A stretch of DNA of 32,381 nucleotides from an uncultured Alphaproteobacteria bacterium (GTDB lineage: Bacteria; Pseudomonadota; Alphaproteobacteria; RF32; CAG-239). The position numbers and the translations under genes are program-made. Where the stretch lies: the NCBI GenBank assembly GCA_905235385.1, contig CAJOLB010000021.1:1-32381 (forward strand), given 5' to 3'. The number at the start of each line of letters is the position of its first letter. The stretch's first letter is position 1. The notes under the pieces are model-generated. The model worked only from the letters and a program-made list of their open reading frames with translations, was not told the DNA's origin and did no database searches. Shown here piece by piece: positions 15,140 to 23,415 of the stretch.

Positions 15140-15417
15140 TGTGATATTAAAATAAAGTATGCTCCGTTTTGTTAAAAAAGCAATAAATTTTTTCTTTTAA
15201 TCGGATTTTGGGGGCAAAATAAGATTTTCGGTGTCAAAGTTTGATGCGGCGAGGTCATAGATTTCGGATATATAAAAGCTTTGTAATTTTTAAGTTAAGA
15301 GAAAAAGTAAAAAGCCGTGGTCATCACAGTAATGACTTTGGTTTCGTTTAAGAAAGAAGTTTTGGTCGTTTTGTAATTAATGCTTGAAAAAGAAATCAAA
15401 AAAAATATGATGTAGGT

Positions 15418-16263
15418 ATGAAAAAAACATGTCATATTTCTTTTTTAATTTTGCTTGTTTTTGCGGCAGGTGTGTTTGTAACATATGCGCAAAAAAGAGT
15501 TTCTTTTAAGATTAGCGCGTATCATTGTTCGGAAAATTCTCCGGCGGAAGATTTTTTAATTGCGCATGCCGGCGGTGCAATTGATGAAAAGCTTTATTCG
15601 AATTCAAAAGAAGCAATTGAAAAGTCGATTTCAAAAGGTGTGAAATTTATAGAAATTGATTTACAAGAATCGTCAGACGGTTTTTTGGTCGGTGCGCATG
15701 ATTGGAAAAAATTTAATGAGCAGACAGGCTATGGCGGGCTTGGAGATCAAGTTCCGACACTTTCGGAATTTAAGAAAAGAAAAATATACGGACGCTATAC
15801 GCCGATAGATGAAGATTTTATCAGGAAAATAATGAATGAACATCAAAATCTTGTTTTGGTGACGGATAAAATAAATAATTTTGATAAAATTGTGAAGGCT
15901 TTTGATTTTCAGAACAGGATTATTGTTGAAGTTTTTTCTTTTGAGGATTATAGGGCGGCTAAAAAATACGGGATAAAGAATCCGGCATTGTGTGTTGAGC
16001 AAGGCTCGTTTGTTTTTGCCGAGAGTTATATCAAGCAGATATTTAAGGAGGGGGTTAATATGGTAACATTAGGTGAAGATACCTATTTAGCAAATAAAGA
16101 GCTCCTTTTAAAGCTGCGCCGAAAGGGGCTGACGGTTTTACTTTATGGTTCGCCTTTTCATCAAATTGTTAATAATGCAAAAGAGATTAAAGAAGGGGCG
16201 GGAAAATTTTTTGATTTTGTGTATACCGATTTTTGTGCGCCGGATATGGTTTGTAAGCCATAA
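15418..16263 (+). CDS. Exported glycerophosphodiester-phosphodiesterase-like protein
   Basis: The GDPD family hydrolyses glycerophosphodiesters in a TIM barrel. The 281 residues start with a signal peptide (hydrophobic SFLILLVFAAGVFVTYA, about 8-24), so the enzyme is periplasmic. Family motifs: LIAHAGGAIDEK with the first catalytic His, FIEIDLQESSDG with the metal-binding Glu/Asp, and VGAHDWKKF with the second His. The usual HRG is HAG here, a variant seen in some GDPD/PI-PLC-like subfamilies, so the substrate may not be a simple glycerophosphodiester. The C-terminal barrel end FFDFVYTDF is present. It converges with the LTA-synthase-like gene, whose stop lies 2 nt away. The 278 nt upstream hold no feature I can support. 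Confidence 0.8.
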   Translation: MKKTCHISFLILLVFAAGVFVTYAQKRVSFKISAYHCSENSPAEDFLIAHAGGAIDEKLYSNSKEAIEKSISKGVKFIEIDLQESSDGFLVGAHDWKKFNEQTGYGGLGDQVPTLSEFKKRKIYGRYTPIDEDFIRKIMNEHQNLVLVTDKINNFDKIVKAFDFQNRIIVEVFSFEDYRAAKKYGIKNPALCVEQGSFVFAESYIKQIFKEGVNMVTLGEDTYLANKELLLKLRRKGLTVLLYGSPFHQIVNNAKEIKEGAGKFFDFVYTDFCAPDMVCKP

Positions 16264-16265
16264 AA

Positions 16266-17807
16266 TTACCATAAGCCATCATATAAATCGTTTCTTTTAG
16301 AGAGTTCGTTTGCTAAAAATGTTGTTCCGAATTTTTCTTCGAGCGTTTGTTCGTTTGAAAACACAGAAACACCAAGACCTAATTTGTGATTTTGCCATGT
16401 GATACCGATTGATTCCATAACAGTCGGGAATAAATCTATTTGCGTCAGTGTGCGGTTTGTGGTTTCAGGTGTTTTGAGGGAATTGATAAATAAATTATAA
16501 ATTGTTCGTTTGTCGGGCATCGCTAGAGTATTGCCGTCTCTTAAGTGATCACCGATGATGATGATGGTTGTGTTTTCAAAAAATGTTTGTTTCTCAAACC
16601 AATTTACGAAATCGGCGATATGAGAAGAGGTGTTGTATATTAAATCGTATTCAGGTTTTGAGAAATGTTTTTCTGCTTCAATTTTCGGAAAGTAATATTG
16701 ATGGGTATCAATGGTGTTAACAATTGCAAAAAAGGGTTGTTTTGTTTTCGGTAATTCCTGCTTTGTGATTTCAAAGACATCTTTATCCTGATAACCCCAT
16801 TCGCCGGCTCTTTTAAAATTCGGATAAAATTCTCTGATAAATAAGGCGTCTATGTATTTTTCGTTAAATCCATGTGATTGTAAGAAAGGTTTTTGTCCTG
16901 CGAATGCGGTATCTATACCGCCGACAAATAATGTGTGGTAACCGTTGTCGCTTAAGATATCGGACAAAGTGTAAGCATTTTGGAGCTGAGGGGTGTTTTT
17001 GCCCCAAATGTTTATAATTTCTTTTGAAGCGATGGTTGTCGGAACACCGGCCGATAGCGCAAGAAAGAAGGGCTGGGTTGCGATGGTTGTGTAGCCGTTT
17101 GTATAGTTTTCAAAGCTGATGCCTTTGCTTTTTATTCGATCTAAAGGTTCAATCAGATTTGTTTCAAAGAAACGTTCGTTTGAAAAAGTTTTTTCAAGGG
17201 ATTCCGCAACAATGATAATTAAATTTTGTTTTTGTGCGGGAAATTTGAAAGTTTGATCTGACGGAGAAACATAATATTGCTCGTAGAAAGAGCTTTTGGG
17301 AGGAAATATTTTCGACCAGTTTGTAAAAAGAACAAATAAAAAAGAAACGTATATGACAAACAAAGAAGTGAAAAAGAGGGCGATTGTATGATTGTCATTG
17401 ATGTATCGAACCGTTTTTTTAAACAATTTTTTCTTCGTCAGGCGGATATATAAAGAACGGATTGTTTTAATAAGAGGAACAAAAAATGTTATAAGAAGAG
17501 CAAAAAAGACGGGCCAATAAACACACGAAACAATATATGTTTTTACAAAATTCGAATCGACACCCCTTATGTTATATTTTAAGAAGAAAATGATGTGGGA
17601 TAAAGAAACATTCGGAAAATAAATTTTAATAAAACTTATGCTTTTTATAAAGGTAAAAATAAAAAACACGAGAATAAAATTTAAGAAATAAAAAAAGACT
17701 TTATTTTGTTGTTTTTTCATTTTCGTTTCGACAATAATCATTTCTAGGGGATTATATATTTTTTGTTTTAAAAAATGTTTAATTGTCCGCCTTTTTTTAT
17801 TGCTCAC
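16266..17807 (-). CDS. LTA-synthase/MdoB-like sulfatase-fold phosphotransferase
   Basis: Membrane enzymes of this family transfer phosphoglycerol or phosphoethanolamine from lipid donors to glycans. The 513-residue form begins with GTG at 17807; ATGs at residues 23 and 30 are possible starts, and no ribosome binding site decides. Three or four membrane segments (about 37-60, 93-115, 141-163) precede a periplasmic sulfatase-type domain. Expected metal-site residues are visible: Glu202 in VAESLE, the nucleophile Thr region at 240-241 (NGYTTIATQPFF), His369 in DTHQYYF, and Asp420-His421 in IIGDHLRDG. In a Gram-negative this points to an OPG- or LPS-like phosphoglycerol (or phosphoethanolamine) transferase. 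Divergent from the nucleotidyltransferase operon by 47 nt. Confidence 0.8.
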   Translation of the reverse strand: MSNKKRRTIKHFLKQKIYNPLEMIIVETKMKKQQNKVFFYFLNFILVFFIFTFIKSISFIKIYFPNVSLSHIIFFLKYNIRGVDSNFVKTYIVSCVYWPVFFALLITFFVPLIKTIRSLYIRLTKKKLFKKTVRYINDNHTIALFFTSLFVIYVSFLFVLFTNWSKIFPPKSSFYEQYYVSPSDQTFKFPAQKQNLIIIVAESLEKTFSNERFFETNLIEPLDRIKSKGISFENYTNGYTTIATQPFFLALSAGVPTTIASKEIINIWGKNTPQLQNAYTLSDILSDNGYHTLFVGGIDTAFAGQKPFLQSHGFNEKYIDALFIREFYPNFKRAGEWGYQDKDVFEITKQELPKTKQPFFAIVNTIDTHQYYFPKIEAEKHFSKPEYDLIYNTSSHIADFVNWFEKQTFFENTTIIIIGDHLRDGNTLAMPDKRTIYNLFINSLKTPETTNRTLTQIDLFPTVMESIGITWQNHKLGLGVSVFSNEQTLEEKFGTTFLANELSKRNDLYDGLW

Positions 17808-17854
17808 AAAGAGTTTCTTGATTAGAATTCAAAAAAGGTTTATGCGAGATAAAT

Positions 17855-18301
17855 ATGAAAAAACAAAAAACATATTACATTGTTTCAGGAGGATTTGATC
17901 CGATACACGAAGGGCATATTCAGATGATTTCGGAATCAGCAAAAGCTTCTGACGGCGTTATTGTTTTAGCAAATTCAGATGATTGGTTGTGTCGAAAGAA
18001 AGGCAAAAATTTTTATAACATCAACACACGAAAAGTGATTTTGGAAAATATCAAAGGCGTTGTTGATGTTTTGGAATTTGATGATTCAGACGGCTCTGCG
18101 TCGGACGGGATTAGAATTGCCCGCGAAAAATATCCGAATACGCATTTGGTTTTTGCAAACGGCGGAGACAGAGGAAAGGATAATATCCCTGAAGGGCCGG
18201 TGTGCGAAAAATACGGTGTCGATTTAGCCTTTGGCGTCGGGGGAGATTATAAGGCCAATTCTTCATCGTGGATTTTAGAAAAATGGGAGACTAAAAAATG
18301 A
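17855..18301 (+). CDS. Cytidylyltransferase-like nucleotidyltransferase
   Basis: Enzymes of this small family join a sugar- or alcohol-phosphate to CMP or AMP (for example TagD, HldE C-terminal domain). The 148 residues show the N-terminal SGGFDPIHEGH with HxGH at 18-21, and a C-terminal VGGDYKANSSSWILEKW in the place of the usual ISSTxI/SSS motif. Between them FANGGDRG fits the family's phosphate-binding segment. The substrate cannot be read from sequence; glycerol-3-phosphate would fit with the GDPD-like and LTA-synthase-like neighbours, but that is inference. First gene of a four-gene operon; its stop overlaps the next start (ATGA). Confidence 0.8.
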   Translation: MKKQKTYYIVSGGFDPIHEGHIQMISESAKASDGVIVLANSDDWLCRKKGKNFYNINTRKVILENIKGVVDVLEFDDSDGSASDGIRIAREKYPNTHLVFANGGDRGKDNIPEGPVCEKYGVDLAFGVGGDYKANSSSWILEKWETKK

Positions 18302-19032
18302 AAAAGCTTATTGTTATTCCGACATATAATGAAATTAAGAACATCGAAGAACTTTTAAAGGAAATATATTCATTTTGTGAAGATGTAAACATTTTAATCG
18401 TTGATGATCATTCGCCGGACGGAACAGGAAAGCTCATTGATCAGCTGATTAAAGACGATGTTTTTGGCGGGCGGCTTTTCGTGATGCATCGTGCAGGAAA
18501 GCAAGGGCTTGGAACGGCTTATGTTCAAGGTTTTTCTTGGGGAATTGAAAAAGGGTATGATGTTTTTTTGAGTATGGATGCAGATTTTTCGCATGATCCG
18601 AAATATTTGCCTGAGATTTTTAAGGCGATGGAAGAAAATGATTTGGTTATCGGCTCGCGCTATATTAAGGGCGGCGGTGTTAAAGATTGGGGAATCGGAC
18701 GACGCTTTATTTCGCAAGGCGGCAATATATATGCCCAGATTGTTTTGCTTTCAAAGGTGCGTGATTTAACAGGCGGATTTAACTGTTACCATAAGTCGTT
18801 TTTGGAAAAAATCAGATTAAATGAGATTATGTCAAAAGGGTATTGTTTTCAGATTGAGATGAAGTTTCGGCATATTCTTTCGGGCTGTAAAATTAAAGAA
18901 ATCCCTATTGTCTTTTGTGATCGGGTGCTCGGTGTTTCAAAGATGAGCGGAAGCATTTTTAAAGAGGCTGTTTTGAATGTTTTAAAACTTTCATTGATGC
19001 GTTTTAAAATCAAAAAGCAGATGAGAGGTTAA
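18298..19032 (+). CDS. Polyprenol-phosphate mannosyltransferase-like GT2 (Dpm1-like)
   Basis: Makes a polyprenyl-phosphate-linked hexose (mannose or glucose) from a nucleotide sugar at the inner face of the membrane. The 244 residues show the GT2 fold: VIPTYNEIKNIEELL at the start, VDDHSPDGTG at 35-44, DADFSHDP with the DxD at 94-96, GSRYIKGG, LTGGFNCY and GYCFQIEMKFR, all close to Dpm1/polyprenol monophosphomannose synthases. There is no C-terminal membrane domain, like the single-domain form. ATGA overlap with the preceding gene and a 1-nt gap to the GT39-like gene make a lipid-linked sugar donor for that transferase the natural reading. Confidence 0.88.
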   Translation: MKKLIVIPTYNEIKNIEELLKEIYSFCEDVNILIVDDHSPDGTGKLIDQLIKDDVFGGRLFVMHRAGKQGLGTAYVQGFSWGIEKGYDVFLSMDADFSHDPKYLPEIFKAMEENDLVIGSRYIKGGGVKDWGIGRRFISQGGNIYAQIVLLSKVRDLTGGFNCYHKSFLEKIRLNEIMSKGYCFQIEMKFRHILSGCKIKEIPIVFCDRVLGVSKMSGSIFKEAVLNVLKLSLMRFKIKKQMRG

Positions 19033-19033
19033 A

Positions 19034-20596
19034 ATGTTCGATAATATAAAAAATTTTATTAAAGGCGGTTTTGAAGAAATTAACGAGGTTTTTGTTAAGC
19101 CTTTTATGGCACTTTCATTTTATCAAAAGTGTTTTTTCATTATTGTTGCGGGGTTGTTGCTTTATGTGCCTTATATGAACGGATTTAATGCAACGCACGA
19201 TGAACAGTATACAATGCTGATGTGTCGTTTTAATGTTTGGGATATGATTAAAACAATCAGCATCGAAGACGGACATCCTCCGTTTTCTTATCTTTATTCA
19301 AAATTTTGGATTGAGCTTTTCGGCGGCGATGTGCGCAATATTTTTGCGCTTCGGGTAGCAACGCTTTTTGAGTTTTTTATGATGAGTATGCTTGGTGTTT
19401 TTCCGATTAAAAGGTTGTTGAATGAGAAAGTTGCTCTGTTGTTTATTTGTTTTGTGTTTGTCTTGCCCTCGGCTTTCTATTTGGTGATGAATATGCGGAT
19501 GTATCCGCTTGCGGCTTTTTTAATGACGGGAGAATTTGTTTATGGAATGCTTGCAGTTTATAAGCCGAAAAAAAGCGATCTGTTTTTCTTTGGGCTTTTT
19601 TCTTTATTGGCACTCTATACCCATTATTATTGCGCCATTTTGTCGGCTGTTGTTTGGGGGATTGTTTTTATTGATTTTCTGAGGCTTAAAAGATACAAAG
19701 ATTTGCTGCCTTTGTTTGTTTGCGGAGGAATTGTTGCTGTTTTATTTGCGCCATGGCTTTATGCGTTTTTGCTGCAATATCAAAATATGAAAGACACATG
19801 GTATCCTGAGTTAAGGCATGCGTTTGCGGCTATTGACGGTGCATTCTTTTCTTACATATATATTTTAGATATATATTACCGTCTGTGTCTTCTTTTGGGT
19901 ATGCTTTGTTGGGCATTTGTGTTTGAGTTTTTGCTTGATGTTTCTAAAGAAAAACCGGAGCATATAATTGTTAAGCGTGCGACGATGGTCTTTTGGAGCA
20001 TTTATATTATTGCGCTTTTGATTTCACTGTTTATGAGACCAAACTTGGCAGCTATTTATCTAGCTATTCCCGTCGGGGTGTTTTATGTGGCAATTGCGGT
20101 CAGCGTTTTGTATTTTAAAAAATATCGCAGGCTGTTTTTGTGTTCGCTCTTTTTGGTTTTCGTTGTGGGTTACAGCGAAAATTATTTGAAGGTTCAAGAT
20201 GAAACTTATCAAAAAATATCTTCATATCTCAAAGAGGAGATGCCTCAAAATTCACTGGTTCTTTATAATCATACTTGGGGGCATTTGATGATGATGTTTT
20301 ATGCGTCCGAAAAAAATATTTATTTTGCGCCGGTCGAAAGATATATTGTTCTGTTCCAAGATGAGGTCAAGAAAGATGAACGTCTTGTTCAGAATTTGGA
20401 ACAATATGATAAAATATATTATCTTTTATCTGTTTGGGATTTGTTGGAATATAGCAATTGCGAACAGCAGTTTGTGAGCGAATATGACGGAATATCATAT
20501 TGTTTCAGGAATTTAAGTGTTGAAGATGCGGCATCTTTAATCAAAAGAACAAAAACACTCAGAAACTTGAGCTTTCATCAAAAGGAGCTGAAATAG
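19034..20596 (+). CDS. GT39/ArnT-like polytopic membrane glycosyltransferase
   Basis: Enzymes of this kind use a polyprenyl-phosphate sugar in the periplasm to modify lipid or protein. The 520 residues contain about 10-12 hydrophobic segments (for example CFFIIVAGLLLYVPYM and ALLFICFVFVLPSAFYLVMN). The first periplasmic loop carries NATHDEQYTML with the Asp-Glu pair expected of GT-C transferases, and YTHYYCAIL follows later. A soluble C-terminal part of about 150 residues (SYLKEEMPQNSLVLYNHTW...) ends the protein. Its donor is most likely made by the Dpm1-like protein encoded just upstream. Acceptor unknown. Confidence 0.8.
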   Translation: MFDNIKNFIKGGFEEINEVFVKPFMALSFYQKCFFIIVAGLLLYVPYMNGFNATHDEQYTMLMCRFNVWDMIKTISIEDGHPPFSYLYSKFWIELFGGDVRNIFALRVATLFEFFMMSMLGVFPIKRLLNEKVALLFICFVFVLPSAFYLVMNMRMYPLAAFLMTGEFVYGMLAVYKPKKSDLFFFGLFSLLALYTHYYCAILSAVVWGIVFIDFLRLKRYKDLLPLFVCGGIVAVLFAPWLYAFLLQYQNMKDTWYPELRHAFAAIDGAFFSYIYILDIYYRLCLLLGMLCWAFVFEFLLDVSKEKPEHIIVKRATMVFWSIYIIALLISLFMRPNLAAIYLAIPVGVFYVAIAVSVLYFKKYRRLFLCSLFLVFVVGYSENYLKVQDETYQKISSYLKEEMPQNSLVLYNHTWGHLMMMFYASEKNIYFAPVERYIVLFQDEVKKDERLVQNLEQYDKIYYLLSVWDLLEYSNCEQQFVSEYDGISYCFRNLSVEDAASLIKRTKTLRNLSFHQKELK

Positions 20597-20599
20597 AAA

Positions 20600-21232
20600 A
20601 TGAAAAAATTTTTGAGGGTTATGCTTTTTATTTGTTGCTTTCCGGTTGTCGCTTTATCTTTTGATGAGGTTGGCATAAGAGAATTTTTAAATGAGACCGG
20701 TGAGGGGTTTATTCAAACGCTCGGGCTTACCGATAAGGCTGAAAAATATGCGCGCATTGATGAGATGATTGATGAGCATATTGACAGCGAATATATGGCA
20801 CGTTTTTCTTTGGGGCAATATTGGCGCGGATTTGATGAAACACAAAAACAAACTTATCTTTCTTTGTTTAAGAGGTATTTAAAGTCGCTTTATAAAACCT
20901 ATCCGCTTGATTTTGAAACAGATGGAATCGGGTTTTCAATTTCAACAATAACACAAAAAGGAAATTTTTGGGATGCGACTTGTGTGATTGATTTGCCGGA
21001 ACAATACAGAATGGAAAATTTTGAAAAAGTTTCCGTCGTTTTTAAGATTGAGGAAAAAGAGGGCAAACTCTATTTTATCGATTTGAAAATCGGTGAGGCC
21101 AGTATGCTTTTAACACTGCGCGGCAGATTAGCAGATATGTTCAAAAATGCCGAAGAAGATATCGGTTGGTTTTTAGAAGATTTTGAAGATTTAATAAAAT
21201 CAAACGAACAGCGTCTAATACTCGAAAATTGA
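20600..21232 (+). CDS. MlaC-family periplasmic phospholipid-binding protein
   Basis: MlaC carries phospholipids between outer and inner membrane. The 210 residues start with a signal peptide (MKKFLRVMLFICCFPVVALS). The mature part follows the MlaC/Ttg2D pattern: EKYARIDEMIDEHIDSEYMARFSLGQYW, FDETQKQTYLSLFKRYLKSLY and the beta-rich FKIEEKEGKLYFIDLKIGEASM. The ribosome binding site (AAAGGAGCTGAAATAGAAA) lies at the end of the GT39-like gene. No mlaD/E/F gene is present here, so this is an MlaC gene outside an mla operon, attached to a glycosylation operon. Its 3' end overlaps the convergent lipoprotein gene by 18 nt. Confidence 0.8.
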   Translation: MKKFLRVMLFICCFPVVALSFDEVGIREFLNETGEGFIQTLGLTDKAEKYARIDEMIDEHIDSEYMARFSLGQYWRGFDETQKQTYLSLFKRYLKSLYKTYPLDFETDGIGFSISTITQKGNFWDATCVIDLPEQYRMENFEKVSVVFKIEEKEGKLYFIDLKIGEASMLLTLRGRLADMFKNAEEDIGWFLEDFEDLIKSNEQRLILEN

Positions 21233-21820
21233 TGTGCTGTCTTTAACATACATATTCAAGTATTGTTCAATATTTTGATACATTCTTGTGTTAAAGTCAG
21301 ACATCAGGTTTTGGACCATTTCATTCCAATATTTTTCTTTTTGATCAATCGTTGTGTCAGCCGGAATGCCTAATTCACGCCATGCTTCAATAGAGGTTTG
21401 AGCTGTTGAGCCGTTGGCTTCAATCACTTTTAAGACAACGTTTAAGGTTGCGCGATAGCGAAGCATATCTTTGCGGAAAAGCTCTTGGGCTTTTTCTTCA
21501 CGCTCGGTAACGCTGGCATCTTTGATGATAAACTGTGCCGTTCTGTTGGTGCTGAAATCGGTCGCTTCCAAGCGATCTGTCGCCCAAATGCGTGCGGCAC
21601 GTTCCAAAGAAATCGGAAACAGGTGTTCGACGTTCGGGCGTGTAAATGAAGGTGTAAACTCGGAAATTGTGTCTATTTTGCCGACAAGAAGTGAAATGGG
21701 TGCGTCTTGATTAAAACGCGGTTCGGCATAACGGCGCGGTTCTGCCGTTTCTTTTTGAGAGGCACAAGCACCAATGAAAAAAATCAAACAAAAAGCTAAG
21801 AGTTTATAAAATTTAGACAT
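21215..21820 (-). CDS. Predicted lipoprotein of unknown function
   Basis: 201 residues with a lipoprotein signal: MSKFYKLLAFCLIFFIGACA, lipidated Cys at 19 with Ala-Ser following, pointing to the outer membrane. The mature part is helical and charged (ISLERAARIWATDRLEATDF, VTEREEKAQELFRKDMLRYR). It looks like a conserved alphaproteobacterial lipoprotein, but I cannot name the family. Start: ATG with AGAGGATATTTTC before it. It ends inside the convergent MlaC-like gene. Confidence 0.7.
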   Translation of the reverse strand: MSKFYKLLAFCLIFFIGACASQKETAEPRRYAEPRFNQDAPISLLVGKIDTISEFTPSFTRPNVEHLFPISLERAARIWATDRLEATDFSTNRTAQFIIKDASVTEREEKAQELFRKDMLRYRATLNVVLKVIEANGSTAQTSIEAWRELGIPADTTIDQKEKYWNEMVQNLMSDFNTRMYQNIEQYLNMYVKDSTSIFEY

Positions 21821-21873
21821 GAAAATATCCTCTTATTGCAGACAACTTTTTTATATGTAAAACAAAAAAGAAG

Positions 21874-22815
21874 TTATTGCAAGTTTTTTTGATTATTTAC
21901 GAACTCTGTTTTTTTAAATGTGTATTTTTGAGAGCAAAAATGACAGGTTGCTTCAATATTTCCTTCGTCGTTGCACATCTCCTCAATTTCGGAAGGAGAA
22001 AATCCCGCAAGCGTTTTTTGTAATTTTTCACGAGAACAACGGCAGCCGAATTCAAAGTTTTTATGAGCTGTGATTTGTAAGTTGTTTTGATGGAAAAGCC
22101 TGTGCAAAATTTCTTGAGAAGAAAGGTTTGCGTCAAAAACCTCATCTTCTTTAAGGCTGTCAATAAATGCGGCGGCATCTTCCCATGTTTGAGCGATTTT
22201 TTCGGGTGATATGCTGTTTTCTTTTCCGCCTTTAAGGGGAACTTTTTGCAAGATGATTCCGGCAGATAAAAAGCTTTGGCTTTCGCCTTCGGGGTGCTTG
22301 ACAAAGAGTTTTAAGAGGGTTGGGACTTGTTCGGAGTTCGCGAAATAGCGCAAAGCCAATTCGCTTAAGGTTTTTCCCTGTAAATCAACAACACCCTGAT
22401 AGGGCGGGAGACCGTTTTGTTCATCAACCGTTAAGGCCATATAACCGCCGCCGACAAGATGCGGAAGTTGTTCAAAAATATCTTCTGTCTTGCGCAGGGT
22501 TTTTGCTTTTTCAAGTTTTTCTTCGTCAAATTTTGCACAAGATCTGATTTTGTTTTCGGCTGTAACATCGGTTACAAGGAGCGAAACCGGACCATTGCCC
22601 TGAATTTGGAGTGTGAAAAGACCGTTAAATTTCAGCATAGAAGCACAAAGAGCGGCTAAGGCGGTCGTTTCGGCAAGCGCGCCGGAAACATTTTGAGGGT
22701 ATTGATGATTTTTCAAAATTGTTTGTAAAACAGTATTTAAGCGCACAAAACGCCCCATGAATGCGCCGTTTTCAAGATAAAAAGATGCACAAGCATCAAA
22801 ATTATTATTGGTCAA
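21874..22815 (-). CDS. hslO: Redox-regulated chaperone Hsp33
   Basis: Hsp33 is a holdase switched on by oxidation and unfolding; in reduced form four cysteines bind zinc. All four are present: Cys258 and Cys260 (GCRCSREK) and Cys291 and Cys294 (ATCHFCSQKY). The N-terminal domain has GRFVRLN at 21-27, the ALAETTALAALCASMLKFNG helix region at 46-65 and LFTLQIQGNGPVSLLVTD. 313 residues, slightly longer than the E. coli protein. Divergent from recX, with 64 nt between the starts. The ORF continues past the last zinc ligands by only 19 residues. Confidence 0.95.
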   Translation of the reverse strand: MTNNNFDACASFYLENGAFMGRFVRLNTVLQTILKNHQYPQNVSGALAETTALAALCASMLKFNGLFTLQIQGNGPVSLLVTDVTAENKIRSCAKFDEEKLEKAKTLRKTEDIFEQLPHLVGGGYMALTVDEQNGLPPYQGVVDLQGKTLSELALRYFANSEQVPTLLKLFVKHPEGESQSFLSAGIILQKVPLKGGKENSISPEKIAQTWEDAAAFIDSLKEDEVFDANLSSQEILHRLFHQNNLQITAHKNFEFGCRCSREKLQKTLAGFSPSEIEEMCNDEGNIEATCHFCSQKYTFKKTEFVNNQKNLQ

Positions 22816-22879
22816 TTTGAGATATCCTTATATAATCTTTTTAAGGAAACTTAGTTTAATTTAAGAGATTTTTCAAGAG

Positions 22880-23415
22880 ATGACTTTTGACGCTCCACAA
22901 AATAAGAAAAAAGTTTTGAAAAAAATAACAAAAGCGCGGCTTAAAAATATCGGTCTTTATTATTTAGAGAGGTTCGAATCTTCGGTGCAGAATTTAAGAG
23001 ATGTTTTAAAGCGGAGAGTCGATAAATATGCCTATGAAAATAAAGATTTTGATAAAGCTCAGGCTTATCAATGGATTGAAGAAGTTTTGGAAGAATTTCA
23101 AAGCCTCAATTATGTTAATAAGATTATTTGAATGCCGGAAAGCCTGCAAGATATATTAAGACAAAGCTCAAAGCCAAGGGGGTTGATGAAAAAGAGGTTG
23201 AAGCACTGCTCGAAGATCAGAGTTATGATCCGAAAGAAATGGCTTTAAAATTTGCTAAAAAGAAAAAAATAGGCCCCTATCGAGCCGGTTTTGATGAACA
23301 AAAAGAGTTTAGGCAAAAAGATATGGGGACACTTTTAAGGGCAGGCTTTGATTATGAAATTGTTTGTGATATTTTGGGCCAAAATTTTGAACCAGAAGAG
23401 GACAAATCGGTATGA
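22880..23415 (+). pseudogene. recX: recX-like regulator of RecA, split by a -1 frame change
   Basis: RecX inhibits RecA filaments. The first frame (22880-23131, 83 residues) carries the N-terminal RecX helices: ARLKNIGLYYLERFESSVQN, then LRDVLKRRVDKY. The second frame (23128-23415) carries the rest: GKPARYIKTKLKAKGVDEKE, ALKFAKKKKIGPYR, RAGFDYEIVCDIL. The first frame stops at TGA 23129-23131, and the second lies one base back. One extra T in the TTT at about 23127-23129 would join them into a single RecX of normal length (about 180 residues). It could be a true lesion, a sequencing error, two separately translated halves (a TTG start overlaps the stop), or frameshifting; no canonical slippery heptamer is seen. 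ugd starts in the last codon (ATGA). Confidence 0.75.

Noticed and set aside
23112-23135. Programmed -1 frameshift site in recX
   Set aside because: No X-XXY-YYZ heptamer in the zero frame and no strong downstream structure was seen; a lesion, read error or re-initiation is simpler.
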